Origin: Idiomarinaceae bacterium | GTDB taxonomy: Bacteria > Pseudomonadota > Gammaproteobacteria > Enterobacterales > Alteromonadaceae | Assembly: GCA_002685255.1 (NCBI GenBank) | Contig: NYWU01000041.1 | Span: 1 to 64,000 of the forward strand | Reading direction: 5' to 3' | Length of the DNA stretch: 64,000 bases | In this document: piece after piece, positions 7,403-16,936 of the stretch | Layout of the letters: the number at the start of each line of letters is the position of its first letter | Numbering within the stretch: position 1 is the first letter of the stretch | Notes under the pieces: generated by a model | Told to the model about the DNA's origin: nothing | Database searches by the model: none | The model's input: only the letters and a program-made list of their open reading frames with translations | Made by a program: the position numbers and the translations under genes

Positions 7403-8350
7403 TTACCAAAACCGCAGACGTCTTAACAATAAAAACTCGACCACCGCGATCCCCAAGAGAATCCAGCAAAAAATCTCAAAGGCACTGGTGTTCTCTACGC
7501 CAGGCATGCCACCAATGTTGATACCAAACACCCCGGTTAAAAAGCTCAATGGCAAAAATACGCCTGCGATGACTGAAAGCCAGTAAGTATTTCGGTTCAT
7601 CTTTTCGGCGACCGCTTGTTGAATTTGCTCGCGCTGCATCCACACTTGTTCAAGCATCAGGTCGATTTGCTCCAACAACCGCTGAGTGGTATCGCGCTCA
7701 TTGAGTAGCCACTGATGCAATTCCGCATCGACCCACTTCTCGCTCTCACTAGTAAACTTATCCAGTGCGGCTAGTTGTGGGCGAATAAAGCGGTTTAAGC
7801 GCAGCAGACGGCGATGCATGACGGTCAGCTTCTTTTGTTGCTCCGCTGTGTTATCAAAGCCTTCCGTCTCCATTTGCTCGACGTTGAGCTCAATATCGTC
7901 AATGACATCTTCGATCTTCTGGTTTAACTGCTCGACAAGGTGAACCAAAAAATCATTGAGGCTTTCAGGTCCTTGTTGGTTTTGCAGGTCATCACGTATA
8001 TGCGCTACTGCTTTGAAATGGTGCTTGCGAAACGTATACACAGTGTCTTTATAATAGAGGATGCGTAAGCTCATCATATCTTCAGGTTGAGCGCCCTCAT
8101 TCAGGTTCACACCTCGCAACAACAGTACAAAGCCGTCTTTGAGTCGCTGAAAGCGTGGACGCGTATCCTCTTCAAGCATGGCGTCAATAATAGGTTCAGG
8201 AATATCAGCGGCTTTTAACCATTCATTGAGACCTTCCACGTCACGCTGAAAGTGGAACCAACAACCCGGACGAGACTTAACAGTGTCGTCGTTGTTGATC
8301 GCTTGCGCGGGGTGCTGGTTAAAATCCCAAGCATCGATTAAAAAATTCAT
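7403..8350 (-). CDS. zntB: Zinc transporter ZntB (CorA superfamily)
   Basis: The 315-residue protein has a large soluble alpha/beta N-terminal domain, a long helical stalk (about 130-250) and two C-terminal membrane segments. The pore loop between them reads GINIGGMPG rather than the GMN of CorA magnesium channels; this G-x-N-x-GG-x-PG form is typical of ZntB. In enterobacteria ZntB moves Zn2+ across the inner membrane, first described as an exporter and later as a proton-coupled importer. The start ATG 8350 has GGAG upstream. It lies downstream of fbpC on the same strand with a 54-bp gap, probably as its own unit. Confidence 0.88.
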   Translation of the reverse strand: MNFLIDAWDFNQHPAQAINNDDTVKSRPGCWFHFQRDVEGLNEWLKAADIPEPIIDAMLEEDTRPRFQRLKDGFVLLLRGVNLNEGAQPEDMMSLRILYYKDTVYTFRKHHFKAVAHIRDDLQNQQGPESLNDFLVHLVEQLNQKIEDVIDDIELNVEQMETEGFDNTAEQQKKLTVMHRRLLRLNRFIRPQLAALDKFTSESEKWVDAELHQWLLNERDTTQRLLEQIDLMLEQVWMQREQIQQAVAEKMNRNTYWLSVIAGVFLPLSFLTGVFGINIGGMPGVENTSAFEIFCWILLGIAVVEFLLLRRLRFW

Positions 8351-8404
8351 AAAACGCTCCAGTAATAAGCGCCCGAATCACATAAGTGATTGATTATTGA
8401 ACGC

Positions 8405-9472
8405 TTAGTCAGGTAATTGACATATATTGGAATCAAACACCACTAAATGGTCGAAGTCAACATTTATCCCTACCATTTGACCAGACTGCAACGGTTGGTG
8501 TGAAGGCCCAACTGCCAGTACGTGTTCATGGTTGTCTAAAGCGAGCGTATACAGGTAATGCGATCCGCGAAAGCCGCGTCCAACCACCTGAGCCTGAAGA
8601 CGGTGAGGTTGCTCGGTCGGCACAATTAATACATCATCCGGCCGCACGAGGAAGGTGACATCGTGATCGTCTTGATCACAGAGCACTTCATGGTCGATAA
8701 CACCTAAAGCGCTGTGCAGTTGATTTGATTTAATCTGACCGTTTAGTAACACGCCTCGGCCAATAAAGTCGGCTACGAGCTCGTGCTCGGGCTGATGATA
8801 CAACTCGTAAGGAGTATTCCACTGCAATAACTGACCCGCGTACATGACCCCCGCCTTATCTGCCATGGCAAAGGCCTCTTGCTGATCATGAGTCACTAGC
8901 AACGCAGTAATACCTTCTTCTTTTAATAGATTACGCACATCTTGTGCCAGTAATTCACGCAGCTCTGCGTCCAAACTGGAAAAAGGTTCATCTAATAACA
9001 TCAGTTTAGGTTTGGGAGCCAAAGCACGGGCAAGCGCAATTCGTTGTTGTTGCCCGCCCGATAACTCATGCGGATAACGATTTTGATAGCCGGTCAGGTC
9101 GACCCGTTGAAGCAGTTGTTTTACGCGCTGCTTTTGTTCGACTTTCGACCAAGTATTAATGCCAAAGGCGATATTTTCTTCCACAGTAAGGTGTGGAAAC
9201 AAGGCAAAGTCTTGGAACATCATGCCTATTTGACGTTGCTCGGTGGGCATTTGCACTTTCGTTGAAGCGACTTCCTCACCATAGAGACGTATGGCACCAT
9301 CGGTGACTTCAGAAAAACCGGCGATGGTGCGTAGCAAGGTCGTTTTACCACAGCCGCTAGGCCCCAATAAGCAGCCAATGTCACCCTCATTCAGTGAGAA
9401 CGAGAGTTGCTCAACAATACGTTCCTTACCTAACTCAATGGACACTGAATCAAGTTCTACTAACGGCTTCAT
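8405..9472 (-). CDS. fbpC: Ferric iron ABC transporter, ATP-binding protein
   Basis: The 355-residue ATPase of the FbpABC/SfuABC importer has Walker A GPSGCGKTT near residue 37, the Q-loop in MMFQDFALFP, signature LSGGQQQR, Walker B LMLLDEP and the switch histidine in LLVTHDQQE, then a C-terminal regulatory TOBE-like domain of about 110 residues. It powers uptake of periplasmic Fe3+. Its ATG directly follows the TAG of fbpB with no spacer, which suggests coupled translation. The family also includes putrescine and phosphate relatives, but the partner proteins settle the substrate. Confidence 0.88.
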   Translation of the reverse strand: MKPLVELDSVSIELGKERIVEQLSFSLNEGDIGCLLGPSGCGKTTLLRTIAGFSEVTDGAIRLYGEEVASTKVQMPTEQRQIGMMFQDFALFPHLTVEENIAFGINTWSKVEQKQRVKQLLQRVDLTGYQNRYPHELSGGQQQRIALARALAPKPKLMLLDEPFSSLDAELRELLAQDVRNLLKEEGITALLVTHDQQEAFAMADKAGVMYAGQLLQWNTPYELYHQPEHELVADFIGRGVLLNGQIKSNQLHSALGVIDHEVLCDQDDHDVTFLVRPDDVLIVPTEQPHRLQAQVVGRGFRGSHYLYTLALDNHEHVLAVGPSHQPLQSGQMVGINVDFDHLVVFDSNICQLPD

Positions 9473-11098
9473 CTAGTCTCCCGTTTTAATCGTTTGAGTG
9501 CGCAAGGCACGTGACAGCATCAATACTGGAATTAAGCCCACCAAAACAATCATTAGCGCAGGTGGTCCTGCATCTGCAAGCCGCTCATCCGAGGCCATTT
9601 CGAAGGCTTTGACCGCTAAGGTATTAAAATTAAAGGGGCGTAACACCAAAGTCGCGGGCAGTTCTTTCATGACATCAACCAAGACCAATATCAGTGCGGC
9701 GAGAATTGAGCTTTTAAGTAACGGTAAATGTATCCGAGTCATGATGCGACGTGAACTGGCACCTAACGTACGTGCGCTGTCATCCATTTGGGGTGTGATT
9801 TGCTCCAGTCCCGAGCTAATTGTCTGCAAGGAAATCGACAAAAAGCGCACCGTATAAGCAAATACTAAAGCAACAACGGTGCCGCTTAACAATAGACCCG
9901 GGTTCACGCCGAAGAGCGATTTACTGAAATCGATAATACGGTGATCAAGCCACGCGAGTGGAATCAAGATGCCAACGGCAATGACGATGCCTGGAATCGC
10001 ATACCCAAGCCCGGCGGTGGTTATTGCTGTGCGGATTGCTCGGGTGGGATGGCGACGGCGACCATAGGCGAGCCAGAGCGCTAACGCTACCGTTATAGTA
10101 GCGGCCAATAAACCTAACCAAAGCGTATTGAGTGTCAGTGTCCAGAAGGACGCCTGGGTCCAAATATCAGCACGTTCAATCGACCACATCAGTAACTGAC
10201 TTGCGGGAATGGCGAAGCCGAGCACAATAGGAAGCCAACACACCGCCGACGCAAGCCACGCCGCTTTGCCACGTAACGGCTTTCTAAAGTTATTATTTTG
10301 GCTGCGGCGCTGATAAAACTTGGCCTGTCGCCTTGAATAACGCTCAATTAGAATGAGTACAATAACAAACAGCAGGAGAATAGACGCTAACTGCAACGCA
10401 CCCTGAGCATCACCCATACCGTACCACGTACGGAAAATACCCGTAGTAAATACGGTAACACCAAAGTATTCCATGGTGCCGTAGTCGGCGAGTGTCTCCA
10501 TTAAAGCAAGCGTGACGCCCGTTGCGATAGCCGGTCGTGCTAATGGGAGTGCGATACGAAAGAAGCTCCGGACAGGACCTGCGCCTAATGTCCGTGCACT
10601 TTCAAATGCGGCGGTTGATTGCTGCATGAAAGCCGCACGAGTAATCAGATAAACGTATGGGTAAAGCACTAAGCTTAATACGAATATAGCGCCTTCGATG
10701 CTCCGAATACTGGGAAACCAATACTCACCAATGCTGAGGTCGAAGGTGTCGCGTAATGCTTGCTGTACGGGACCGGCGTAATCCAGTAGGCCAGTATAAG
10801 TATAAGCTGAGATATAGGCGGGCATGGCTAAAGGAAGTAGTAGCCCCCAACTTACCCAGCGCCAACCTGGGAAATCGTATTGGCTTACGCACCATGCGGT
10901 GCTGACGCCGAGGATAGTCACGCCAAACCCCACCGATACCAATAGTATCAGTGAATGAGAAATGTACTCGGGTATCACCGTTTGCCAAAGGTGATTTAAT
11001 ATATCCCAATTAGGATTTAACAAAGATAAGGCCACCACAAACAGTGGTAGCCCTACCAGTGCCGCAACGCCGAACAGCACGAGCGGGCCGCGGGTCAT
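9473..11098 (-). CDS. fbpB: Ferric iron ABC transporter, fused permease
   Basis: The 541-residue inner-membrane permease consists of two homologous halves, each with about six membrane segments and an EAA-type cytoplasmic loop that contacts the ATPase (around ESARTLGAG-P and DSARTLGAS-R). A single chain holding both halves is the normal form for FbpB. It forms the channel for Fe3+ delivered by FbpA. It is 27 bp downstream of fbpA and abuts fbpC. Confidence 0.9.
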   Translation of the reverse strand: MTRGPLVLFGVAALVGLPLFVVALSLLNPNWDILNHLWQTVIPEYISHSLILLVSVGFGVTILGVSTAWCVSQYDFPGWRWVSWGLLLPLAMPAYISAYTYTGLLDYAGPVQQALRDTFDLSIGEYWFPSIRSIEGAIFVLSLVLYPYVYLITRAAFMQQSTAAFESARTLGAGPVRSFFRIALPLARPAIATGVTLALMETLADYGTMEYFGVTVFTTGIFRTWYGMGDAQGALQLASILLLFVIVLILIERYSRRQAKFYQRRSQNNNFRKPLRGKAAWLASAVCWLPIVLGFAIPASQLLMWSIERADIWTQASFWTLTLNTLWLGLLAATITVALALWLAYGRRRHPTRAIRTAITTAGLGYAIPGIVIAVGILIPLAWLDHRIIDFSKSLFGVNPGLLLSGTVVALVFAYTVRFLSISLQTISSGLEQITPQMDDSARTLGASSRRIMTRIHLPLLKSSILAALILVLVDVMKELPATLVLRPFNFNTLAVKAFEMASDERLADAGPPALMIVLVGLIPVLMLSRALRTQTIKTGD

Positions 11099-11125
11099 AG
11101 CTGCTCCTTAAAGCCTAGTGAGGAA

Positions 11126-12160
11126 TTAACGCCAGCCTGCCGAGTTCATTAAACGGACGGCTTCTGCGTTATTCTCACCTAAAATATCCATCGAAATATC
11201 GTCTTGTTTGAAGTCACCCCATTGCTTGAGGGTCTCACTCCACTCAACGCCTTCACGTACAGGGTACTCATAATTGGCTTCAGCATACCATTTTTGTGAG
11301 GCTTCTGAGAGTAGAAATTCGATTAATTGTGTGGCTTCATCGACATGTTTCGCATGTTTAGTGATGCCAATACCCGACACATTCACGTGGGTGCCATTGC
11401 CGTTTTGCGCCGGCCAGAAAATCTTAACTTTTTCAGCTGCTTCGCGTTCTTCAGCTTGGTCGGAATTCAGCATATGACCAAAATAGTAAGTGTTCGCTAC
11501 GGCGATATCACACACGCCGTATGCGACGCCTTTAATTTGGTCACGATCGCCGCCGACCGGCGTACGGGCGAAATTGTCGACTAAATCCTTAGCCCAATCC
11601 ATGATTTTTTGTTCGCCGTAGTGGTCGAGCAATGCCGCAACTAACGACTGGTTATAGATGTTATTCGACGAGCGAATACAAATACGGTCTTGCCATTGGT
11701 CGTCGGCTAGACTCATGTAATTTTCGAGTTTGCTTGGATCGACACGGTCTGGCGAATAAAAAATTGGGCGAGCACGCAGGCTCAAGCCCACCCATTGGTC
11801 ATCGCTGTCGCGAAAATGCGCTGGCACAGTTTTATGGGCGAACTCAGAATCGATCGCTTGAAACACGTCGGCGGTAACGGCACGATGCAGCGCGCCAGCG
11901 TCAACGGTTAGAAATAAGTCCGCTGGGGTATTTTCACCTTCGGCCGTTAAACGAGATAGCAATGCGTCTGAATTACCGGTCAGCAGGTTAACCTCAATAC
12001 CTGTTTGCTCAGTAAATTTATCGAGCAGAGGCTTGATCAATGCTTGCTTCCGCGATGAATAAATATTAACTTCAGCCGCTTGCGCGAATGAGCCTGCGAG
12101 TGTGGCTGCACCGATAATGGTTGCCATTGCAAGCTTGAGGGGAGTAATTTTTATTGCCAT
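11126..12160 (-). CDS. fbpA: Ferric iron-binding periplasmic protein
   Basis: The mature protein is a cluster D-type periplasmic binding protein of about 315 residues, made with a 29-residue signal peptide ending in AQA. The twin tyrosines of NTYYFGH (225-226 from the chosen start) match the Fe3+-coordinating Tyr pair of FbpA/FutA proteins; a further Tyr135 in PIFYSPD lies in the cleft. The start ATG 12160 is chosen over a TTG 18 bases earlier because AAGAGG would otherwise fall inside the gene. It captures free or chelated Fe3+ and hands it to FbpB. A Fur-box-like sequence lies about 60 bp upstream. Confidence 0.9.
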   Translation of the reverse strand: MAIKITPLKLAMATIIGAATLAGSFAQAAEVNIYSSRKQALIKPLLDKFTEQTGIEVNLLTGNSDALLSRLTAEGENTPADLFLTVDAGALHRAVTADVFQAIDSEFAHKTVPAHFRDSDDQWVGLSLRARPIFYSPDRVDPSKLENYMSLADDQWQDRICIRSSNNIYNQSLVAALLDHYGEQKIMDWAKDLVDNFARTPVGGDRDQIKGVAYGVCDIAVANTYYFGHMLNSDQAEEREAAEKVKIFWPAQNGNGTHVNVSGIGITKHAKHVDEATQLIEFLLSEASQKWYAEANYEYPVREGVEWSETLKQWGDFKQDDISMDILGENNAEAVRLMNSAGWR

Positions 12161-12220
12161 ATTCAAACCTCTTACCAATAATTCGCGTAGGTTAATAACT
12201 TAAGTGTATCAAAATTAAAG

Positions 12221-12239
12221 TTTAATGATAGCCATTCTC
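12221..12239. promoter_or_regulatory. Fur box upstream of fbpABC
   Basis: TTTAATGATAGCCATTCTC matches the 19-bp Fur consensus at about 14 positions, including both ATGAT/CATT core halves. It lies between the divergent fbpA and antiporter genes, about 60 bp from each start, so repression by Fe-Fur of fbpABC is likely; an effect on the antiporter gene is possible but less expected. Confidence 0.65.
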
Positions 12240-12304
12240 ATTTGAGTGGCGGTCAATGTCAAATAAAATAACAGAGCACAAGCTCATACTTTACTGGAGA
12301 CCCT

Positions 12305-14113
12305 ATGTCTGACTTATCCATGTTAGCGCTTATCGGTGTGTTGTCGATTTGTTGCCAATGGTTAGCCTGGCGCATTAAACTGCCGGCAATTTTGCCGTTG
12401 CTAGTCTGTGGCCTCTTGGTGGGACCTACGTTAGGTTGGTTGCAACCCGATCAGTTGTTCGACCATTTACTGTTCCCCGTGGTTTCCCTGGCTGTTGCGG
12501 TCATCCTTTTTGAGGGGAGCTTGACGCTTAAGTTTGACGAAATACGCGGTCATGGCCGTATGGTGACCAACTTAGTCAGCATCGGTATGGTGGTTACATG
12601 GGTAACCATCAGTGTCGCGACGCACTTTATTATGGATTGGCGTTGGGAAATCGCATCGTTGTTCGGCGCATTGGTGGTGGTGACCGGGCCGACGGTTATT
12701 CAGCCAATGATCCGCTCAATTCGACCGATTAATAAGTTGGCGAACATTTTGCGCTGGGAGGGGATTATCATCGATCCGCTGGGCGCTTTACTGGCAGTCT
12801 TAGTTTATGAGTTTATTATTGCCAGCCAAGACGTTGCCATGTTGCATGCCTTACAGGCTTTTGCGAAAACCATCGGCATTGGTTTCTTCTTTGGTTGGGC
12901 GGCGGCCAAGCTGCTAGGTCTTGCTCTGGGTCGAGGTTGGTTCCCGCATTACTTACAGAATGTTGCAACACTGACTATTGTTTTGGGTGTCTTTGCATTG
13001 TCGAATGCCATTCAACATGAATCAGGCCTTCTCACCGTCACCGTTATGGGGATGGCGATGGCGAATACCAAAAATCTTAATCTTGATGAGATTTTGGAGT
13101 TTAAAGAGACTCTCTCAGTGCTGCTGATCTCGGCATTGTTTATTCTGTTAGCTGCGCGTCTCGATTTCGCTGACTTTGATGCCTTGGGTGTGCCTTCGAT
13201 TATCCTGCTTGCGGTAATTATGTTCCTCGTGCGCCCTCTAAGCGTTTGGTTGTCGGCTATCGGCACCGAATTACGTTTTAAGGATAAGTTGCTTCTGTCG
13301 TGGATAGCACCCAGAGGTATCGTTGCCGCGGCGGTGTCGGCGTTATTTGCGTTAAAGATGGAGCAGTCCGGTTGGACCGATGCGTCGCAGATTGTGCCGC
13401 TGGTCTTCTTAGTGATTATGATGACAGTGGTGCTGCAAAGTTTGACTGCAAAACCACTAGCGCGGCTACTTGGATTAATTGAGCCGCCGGCGCGTGGATT
13501 CTTGATTTTTGGTGCCAACCAGATGGCTCGCGCAGTAGCGACCGTGCTAAAAGAACATGAAATTCCGGTTCGCTTAGCCGATACTAACTGGGAGAATATC
13601 CGTCTTGCTCGGATGGATAACTTGCCTGTGTACTTTGGTAACCCAGCCTCGGAGCATGCTTCAAATAATATCGATTTAACCGGTATTGGCCGCCTATTGG
13701 TGATGTCACCTTATAAGCAGTTAAACCCGTTGGTTTCGGTTTATTATCAAGATTGGTTTGGTAGTTCGAAGGTGCATGGTTTGAATAGCGGTGAGTCGGA
13801 CTTCAGAGCCAGTCATCAACTGTCTGAGAACTACAAAAATACGCTCAATTTGTTTGGCGACAGTATTACTTACTCGAAGTTGGCGAGCTTACACTTCCAG
13901 GGAGCCAAGGTTAAGTCAACGCCCATTACTGAAAACTTTGGCTTTGAGGAATATCAGCAACAGTATGGAGCGCGTGCAGTACCGATGTTTGCTTTGGATG
14001 AACAGAAAAAAATCCATATTTTCACTACCGAACGTGAACTTAAGCCTGCACCAGGCTGGGTCGTTATCGCAATGATAACACCGGAGAAAAATGCCGATGA
14101 GGGTAACGAGTAA
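12305..14113 (+). CDS. CPA1-family cation:proton antiporter with C-terminal nucleotide-binding-like domain
   Basis: The 602-residue protein has an N-terminal domain of about 12 membrane segments (residues 1-395) of the Na+(K+)/H+ exchanger type, including VVTGPTV and the later WIAPRGIVAAAV segment characteristic of NhaP/CPA1 proteins. It is followed by a roughly 200-residue soluble domain starting GFLIFGANQMARAVA, a Rossmann-like TrkA-N/RCK relative with a changed glycine motif. It should exchange Na+ or K+ for protons at the inner membrane. The next gene, pqiA, starts 23 bases before this one ends, so they are co-translated, an unusual partner for pqiABC. Confidence 0.82.
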   Translation: MSDLSMLALIGVLSICCQWLAWRIKLPAILPLLVCGLLVGPTLGWLQPDQLFDHLLFPVVSLAVAVILFEGSLTLKFDEIRGHGRMVTNLVSIGMVVTWVTISVATHFIMDWRWEIASLFGALVVVTGPTVIQPMIRSIRPINKLANILRWEGIIIDPLGALLAVLVYEFIIASQDVAMLHALQAFAKTIGIGFFFGWAAAKLLGLALGRGWFPHYLQNVATLTIVLGVFALSNAIQHESGLLTVTVMGMAMANTKNLNLDEILEFKETLSVLLISALFILLAARLDFADFDALGVPSIILLAVIMFLVRPLSVWLSAIGTELRFKDKLLLSWIAPRGIVAAAVSALFALKMEQSGWTDASQIVPLVFLVIMMTVVLQSLTAKPLARLLGLIEPPARGFLIFGANQMARAVATVLKEHEIPVRLADTNWENIRLARMDNLPVYFGNPASEHASNNIDLTGIGRLLVMSPYKQLNPLVSVYYQDWFGSSKVHGLNSGESDFRASHQLSENYKNTLNLFGDSITYSKLASLHFQGAKVKSTPITENFGFEEYQQQYGARAVPMFALDEQKKIHIFTTERELKPAPGWVVIAMITPEKNADEGNE

Positions 14114-15320
14114 CCTAGACGATGTGCGAGTCTGTCCCGATTGCGACCAAATCAATTGGGTCAATGACCGTGCGTCAAGTCGTTGCCAACGCTGTGGCCA
14201 CTTTTTAGGTGGCCACACGCTCAGCGTAAGCCATACGATTGCGCTGATTATTGCCGCCCTGATTCTTCTCATTCCTGCGACAGAGATGACGTTCGTTGGT
14301 TACAGCGTATCCGGGCAAGGCCAGCAAATGACCCTATTGGATAGCAGTCGCAAGTTGGCGGCGTTTCATGAGCAGTGGCTTGCTATAGTTGTATTATTGT
14401 CGGTCGTCGTTTTGCCGGCGCTGTTTTTGCTCGCCTCTGCAACGATTCTAATGTGGCGGGAACGCGTCAATTATCGATTCGGACGCTGGCTGGTTCGCGC
14501 CATTAAATACATTCGCGTATGGATGATGGCCGATGTGTTTTTAATTGGCGCACTTATCAGTTTTATTAAGCTAGCGGGCTATGCGACTATCGAGTTTGGT
14601 TACGGTGTAGTAGCGTTTGCTGGTTTTGTTTCTTTACTGCTGCTCGTGGTTGAGCGGATGAAGCGACATCCACTGTGGCCTGCTGATGAAGAGGCATCAA
14701 ACTATCGTAATATGGTAGGTCAAAGCGCCCATGAACATCATGTGGTGGGGTGTCCAGTTTGTTACGCTGCAAATCAGCCGACACACGCCGAATGCTGGCG
14801 TTGCCACGAACCACTTTGGACAGCTCGATTGGGCCGCACTTCACTGACGTTTGCATTGTTGCTCGCAGCCGCCTTGATGCTTATCCCCGCCCAACTTTTA
14901 CCGATTATGGAAACCGTGGCCCTCGGTTCAGCGCAACCGCAAACTATCGTAGGCGGTGTATTATCGTTGTGGCAAAGTGGCGATATACCGATTGCGATTA
15001 TTGTTTTTGTCGCGAGTCTGGTGATTCCAATTGCTAAGATTCTGATTTTAGCGACATTGGCTATTTTGGCGCAGCAGGATACTTCAAAGCGCCCGAAAAG
15101 CGCGCTATGGTTGTATCGAGTAACCGACTGGATTGGTCGTTGGTCGATGATCGACATCTTTGTTGTGGCAGTATTGGTTGCTTTAGTTAGGAATGGCGCA
15201 TTGATGTCGGTTTATCCCGGTCACGCCGCGATTGCTTTTGCCAGTACCGTGATACTGACCATGTTAGCTGCAATGAGCTTTGATACCCGACAATTTTGGG
15301 CAAGGAAACCGACTGAATGA
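14091..15320 (+). CDS. pqiA: Intermembrane transport protein PqiA
   Basis: The 409-residue inner-membrane protein has two copies of the PqiA unit. Each starts with a zinc-ribbon-like pair of CxxC motifs (CPDC/CQRC near 15-36, and CPVC/CWRC near 222-242) followed by four membrane segments. In E. coli PqiA anchors the PqiB tunnel, thought to move lipids between the membranes; the genes are induced by paraquat through SoxRS. ATG 14091 or 14097 could be the start, both served by GGAG at 14083. The ATGA overlap with pqiB indicates translational coupling. Confidence 0.9.
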   Translation: MPMRVTSNLDDVRVCPDCDQINWVNDRASSRCQRCGHFLGGHTLSVSHTIALIIAALILLIPATEMTFVGYSVSGQGQQMTLLDSSRKLAAFHEQWLAIVVLLSVVVLPALFLLASATILMWRERVNYRFGRWLVRAIKYIRVWMMADVFLIGALISFIKLAGYATIEFGYGVVAFAGFVSLLLLVVERMKRHPLWPADEEASNYRNMVGQSAHEHHVVGCPVCYAANQPTHAECWRCHEPLWTARLGRTSLTFALLLAAALMLIPAQLLPIMETVALGSAQPQTIVGGVLSLWQSGDIPIAIIVFVASLVIPIAKILILATLAILAQQDTSKRPKSALWLYRVTDWIGRWSMIDIFVVAVLVALVRNGALMSVYPGHAAIAFASTVILTMLAAMSFDTRQFWARKPTE

Positions 15321-16936
15321 CGCATTGGACTCGTAAACTCGCTTCACCGATTTGGCTGGTACCGATCTTGGCAGCACTTGTTGCGGGCTGGATGGTGTGG
15401 CAAGAGCGCGATCAAAGTGGGCCACAAATTATTGTGGAAATAAAAGATGCGGAGGGGCTGCAAGCAGGCAAAACCGCAGTACGTGTGCGTAATGTCGATG
15501 TTGGCCAAGTGACGCAAATCACCTTGTCGGATAGCTTTGAAACTGCCGAGTTGCACATTGAAATGAACGCAGACACTGGCAGTATGCTAGTCGATGATTC
15601 GCAGTTTTGGGTGGTGAAGCCGCGTATTGGACGTCGCGGTATTTCCGGCCTGAATACATTACTTTCGGGCGCTTACGTGCAGCTAGAGCCGGGTGAGTCG
15701 AAACAGCCACGCGATCATTTTACGGCGCTTGAACAGCCGCCAGTCACCGATGCAGATACCAACGGCAAACGTATCGTGTTGAAGAGTGACAGCGCGGCCA
15801 ACATTGTGGTGGGCGATAGTGTCCAATATCGAGGTGTTACGGTCGGTACGGTTGAGCAAGTGGACTTTTCAGTTGAGGCGCGTGCGACAACCTATCAGGT
15901 ATTTATTAAATCGCCGTACGATGAATTACTGACGGAAAATACGCGGTTTTGGTTGCAACGTGGCGTATCGTTTCGCTGGAAACCCGATGGTGTGGATGTG
16001 TCAGTGGGCTCGGTTGAGTCGCTGTTAGGGGCGGGCATCAGTTTTGGTGTACCGAATGGTCAGCCCCTCGGCGAACCAATGCAAGCGATGGCAGAGTTTG
16101 AACTCTTTGCCAGTGAAGAAGAGGCGGAACAGCAAGGTTACTCACGTGGTATTGATTACGTCCTGCTGCTAGATGAGTCCGTAGACGGTTTAGTCGCTGG
16201 CTCGCCGGTCATGTTCAAAGGCATTCGGGTGGGGACTGTGGTTGAAGTGCCTTTCCGTTGGCAACCGGATGGCAATCGTGGTCAGCCGTTACGTTTGATT
16301 CCTGTGCTAATACGTTATGAGCCCGACCGTCTTGAAGGGTTGGTTGCCTCAACCAACTTAGAACGTTGGCGCCAACATCTAAGCCGATTTTTTGAGCAAG
16401 GTCTGCGTGCCTCAATCCGCGCATCGAATATTTTGACCAATACACTGTACGTGGATTTGCGTTTCTATCCCGACGAGGACGCGATGCAACAAGATGTCTT
16501 TGCGGGATATCCCGTGATGCCGACAATCGTGAGTAACTTCAGCAGGTTAGAAGAAAAGCTCAATTCAATTTTAGATACATTAAACAATTTACCACTGAAT
16601 CAAAGTGTTAATCAGTTTACTGAAGCGATGGCTTCGACAGACGACACCGCAGAACAGATCAAAGCGTTGACCGAACAGGTAAAACGTATTGTAGAACAAC
16701 CGGGGTGGCAATCGTTACCGCAATCGTTAGAGCAATCCGTGAACCGCTTGAATGGCATTTTGGCGGATTTTGAGTCGGGTTCATCGAGTCGGGAACAATT
16801 AGAGCGCACATTGCAAAACCTAGAGGCGACCTCCCGCGACTTAAAACCGCTGGTGGAAACCTTACGACGTAAGCCCAATGCATTGTTATTTAATACGGAA
16901 GCAGAAGATGATCCAGAGCCTAAAGCGAAAGATTAA
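15317..16936 (+). CDS. pqiB: Intermembrane transport protein PqiB (three MCE domains)
   Basis: The 539-residue protein has one N-terminal membrane anchor (about 12-29) followed by three MCE/MlaD domains (about 40-130, 155-250 and 285-400) and a long C-terminal helical part rich in Gln and Glu (430-525). In E. coli six chains stack into a syringe-like tube across the periplasm for lipid transfer. The recurring phrase for each MCE is G-x-x-V-x-x-R/K-G-V/I-x-V-G-x-V, seen three times (VRNVDVGQV, YRGVTVGTV, FKGIRVGTV). It is coupled to pqiA by a 4-base overlap and overlaps pqiC. Confidence 0.92.
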   Translation: MTHWTRKLASPIWLVPILAALVAGWMVWQERDQSGPQIIVEIKDAEGLQAGKTAVRVRNVDVGQVTQITLSDSFETAELHIEMNADTGSMLVDDSQFWVVKPRIGRRGISGLNTLLSGAYVQLEPGESKQPRDHFTALEQPPVTDADTNGKRIVLKSDSAANIVVGDSVQYRGVTVGTVEQVDFSVEARATTYQVFIKSPYDELLTENTRFWLQRGVSFRWKPDGVDVSVGSVESLLGAGISFGVPNGQPLGEPMQAMAEFELFASEEEAEQQGYSRGIDYVLLLDESVDGLVAGSPVMFKGIRVGTVVEVPFRWQPDGNRGQPLRLIPVLIRYEPDRLEGLVASTNLERWRQHLSRFFEQGLRASIRASNILTNTLYVDLRFYPDEDAMQQDVFAGYPVMPTIVSNFSRLEEKLNSILDTLNNLPLNQSVNQFTEAMASTDDTAEQIKALTEQVKRIVEQPGWQSLPQSLEQSVNRLNGILADFESGSSSREQLERTLQNLEATSRDLKPLVETLRRKPNALLFNTEAEDDPEPKAKD

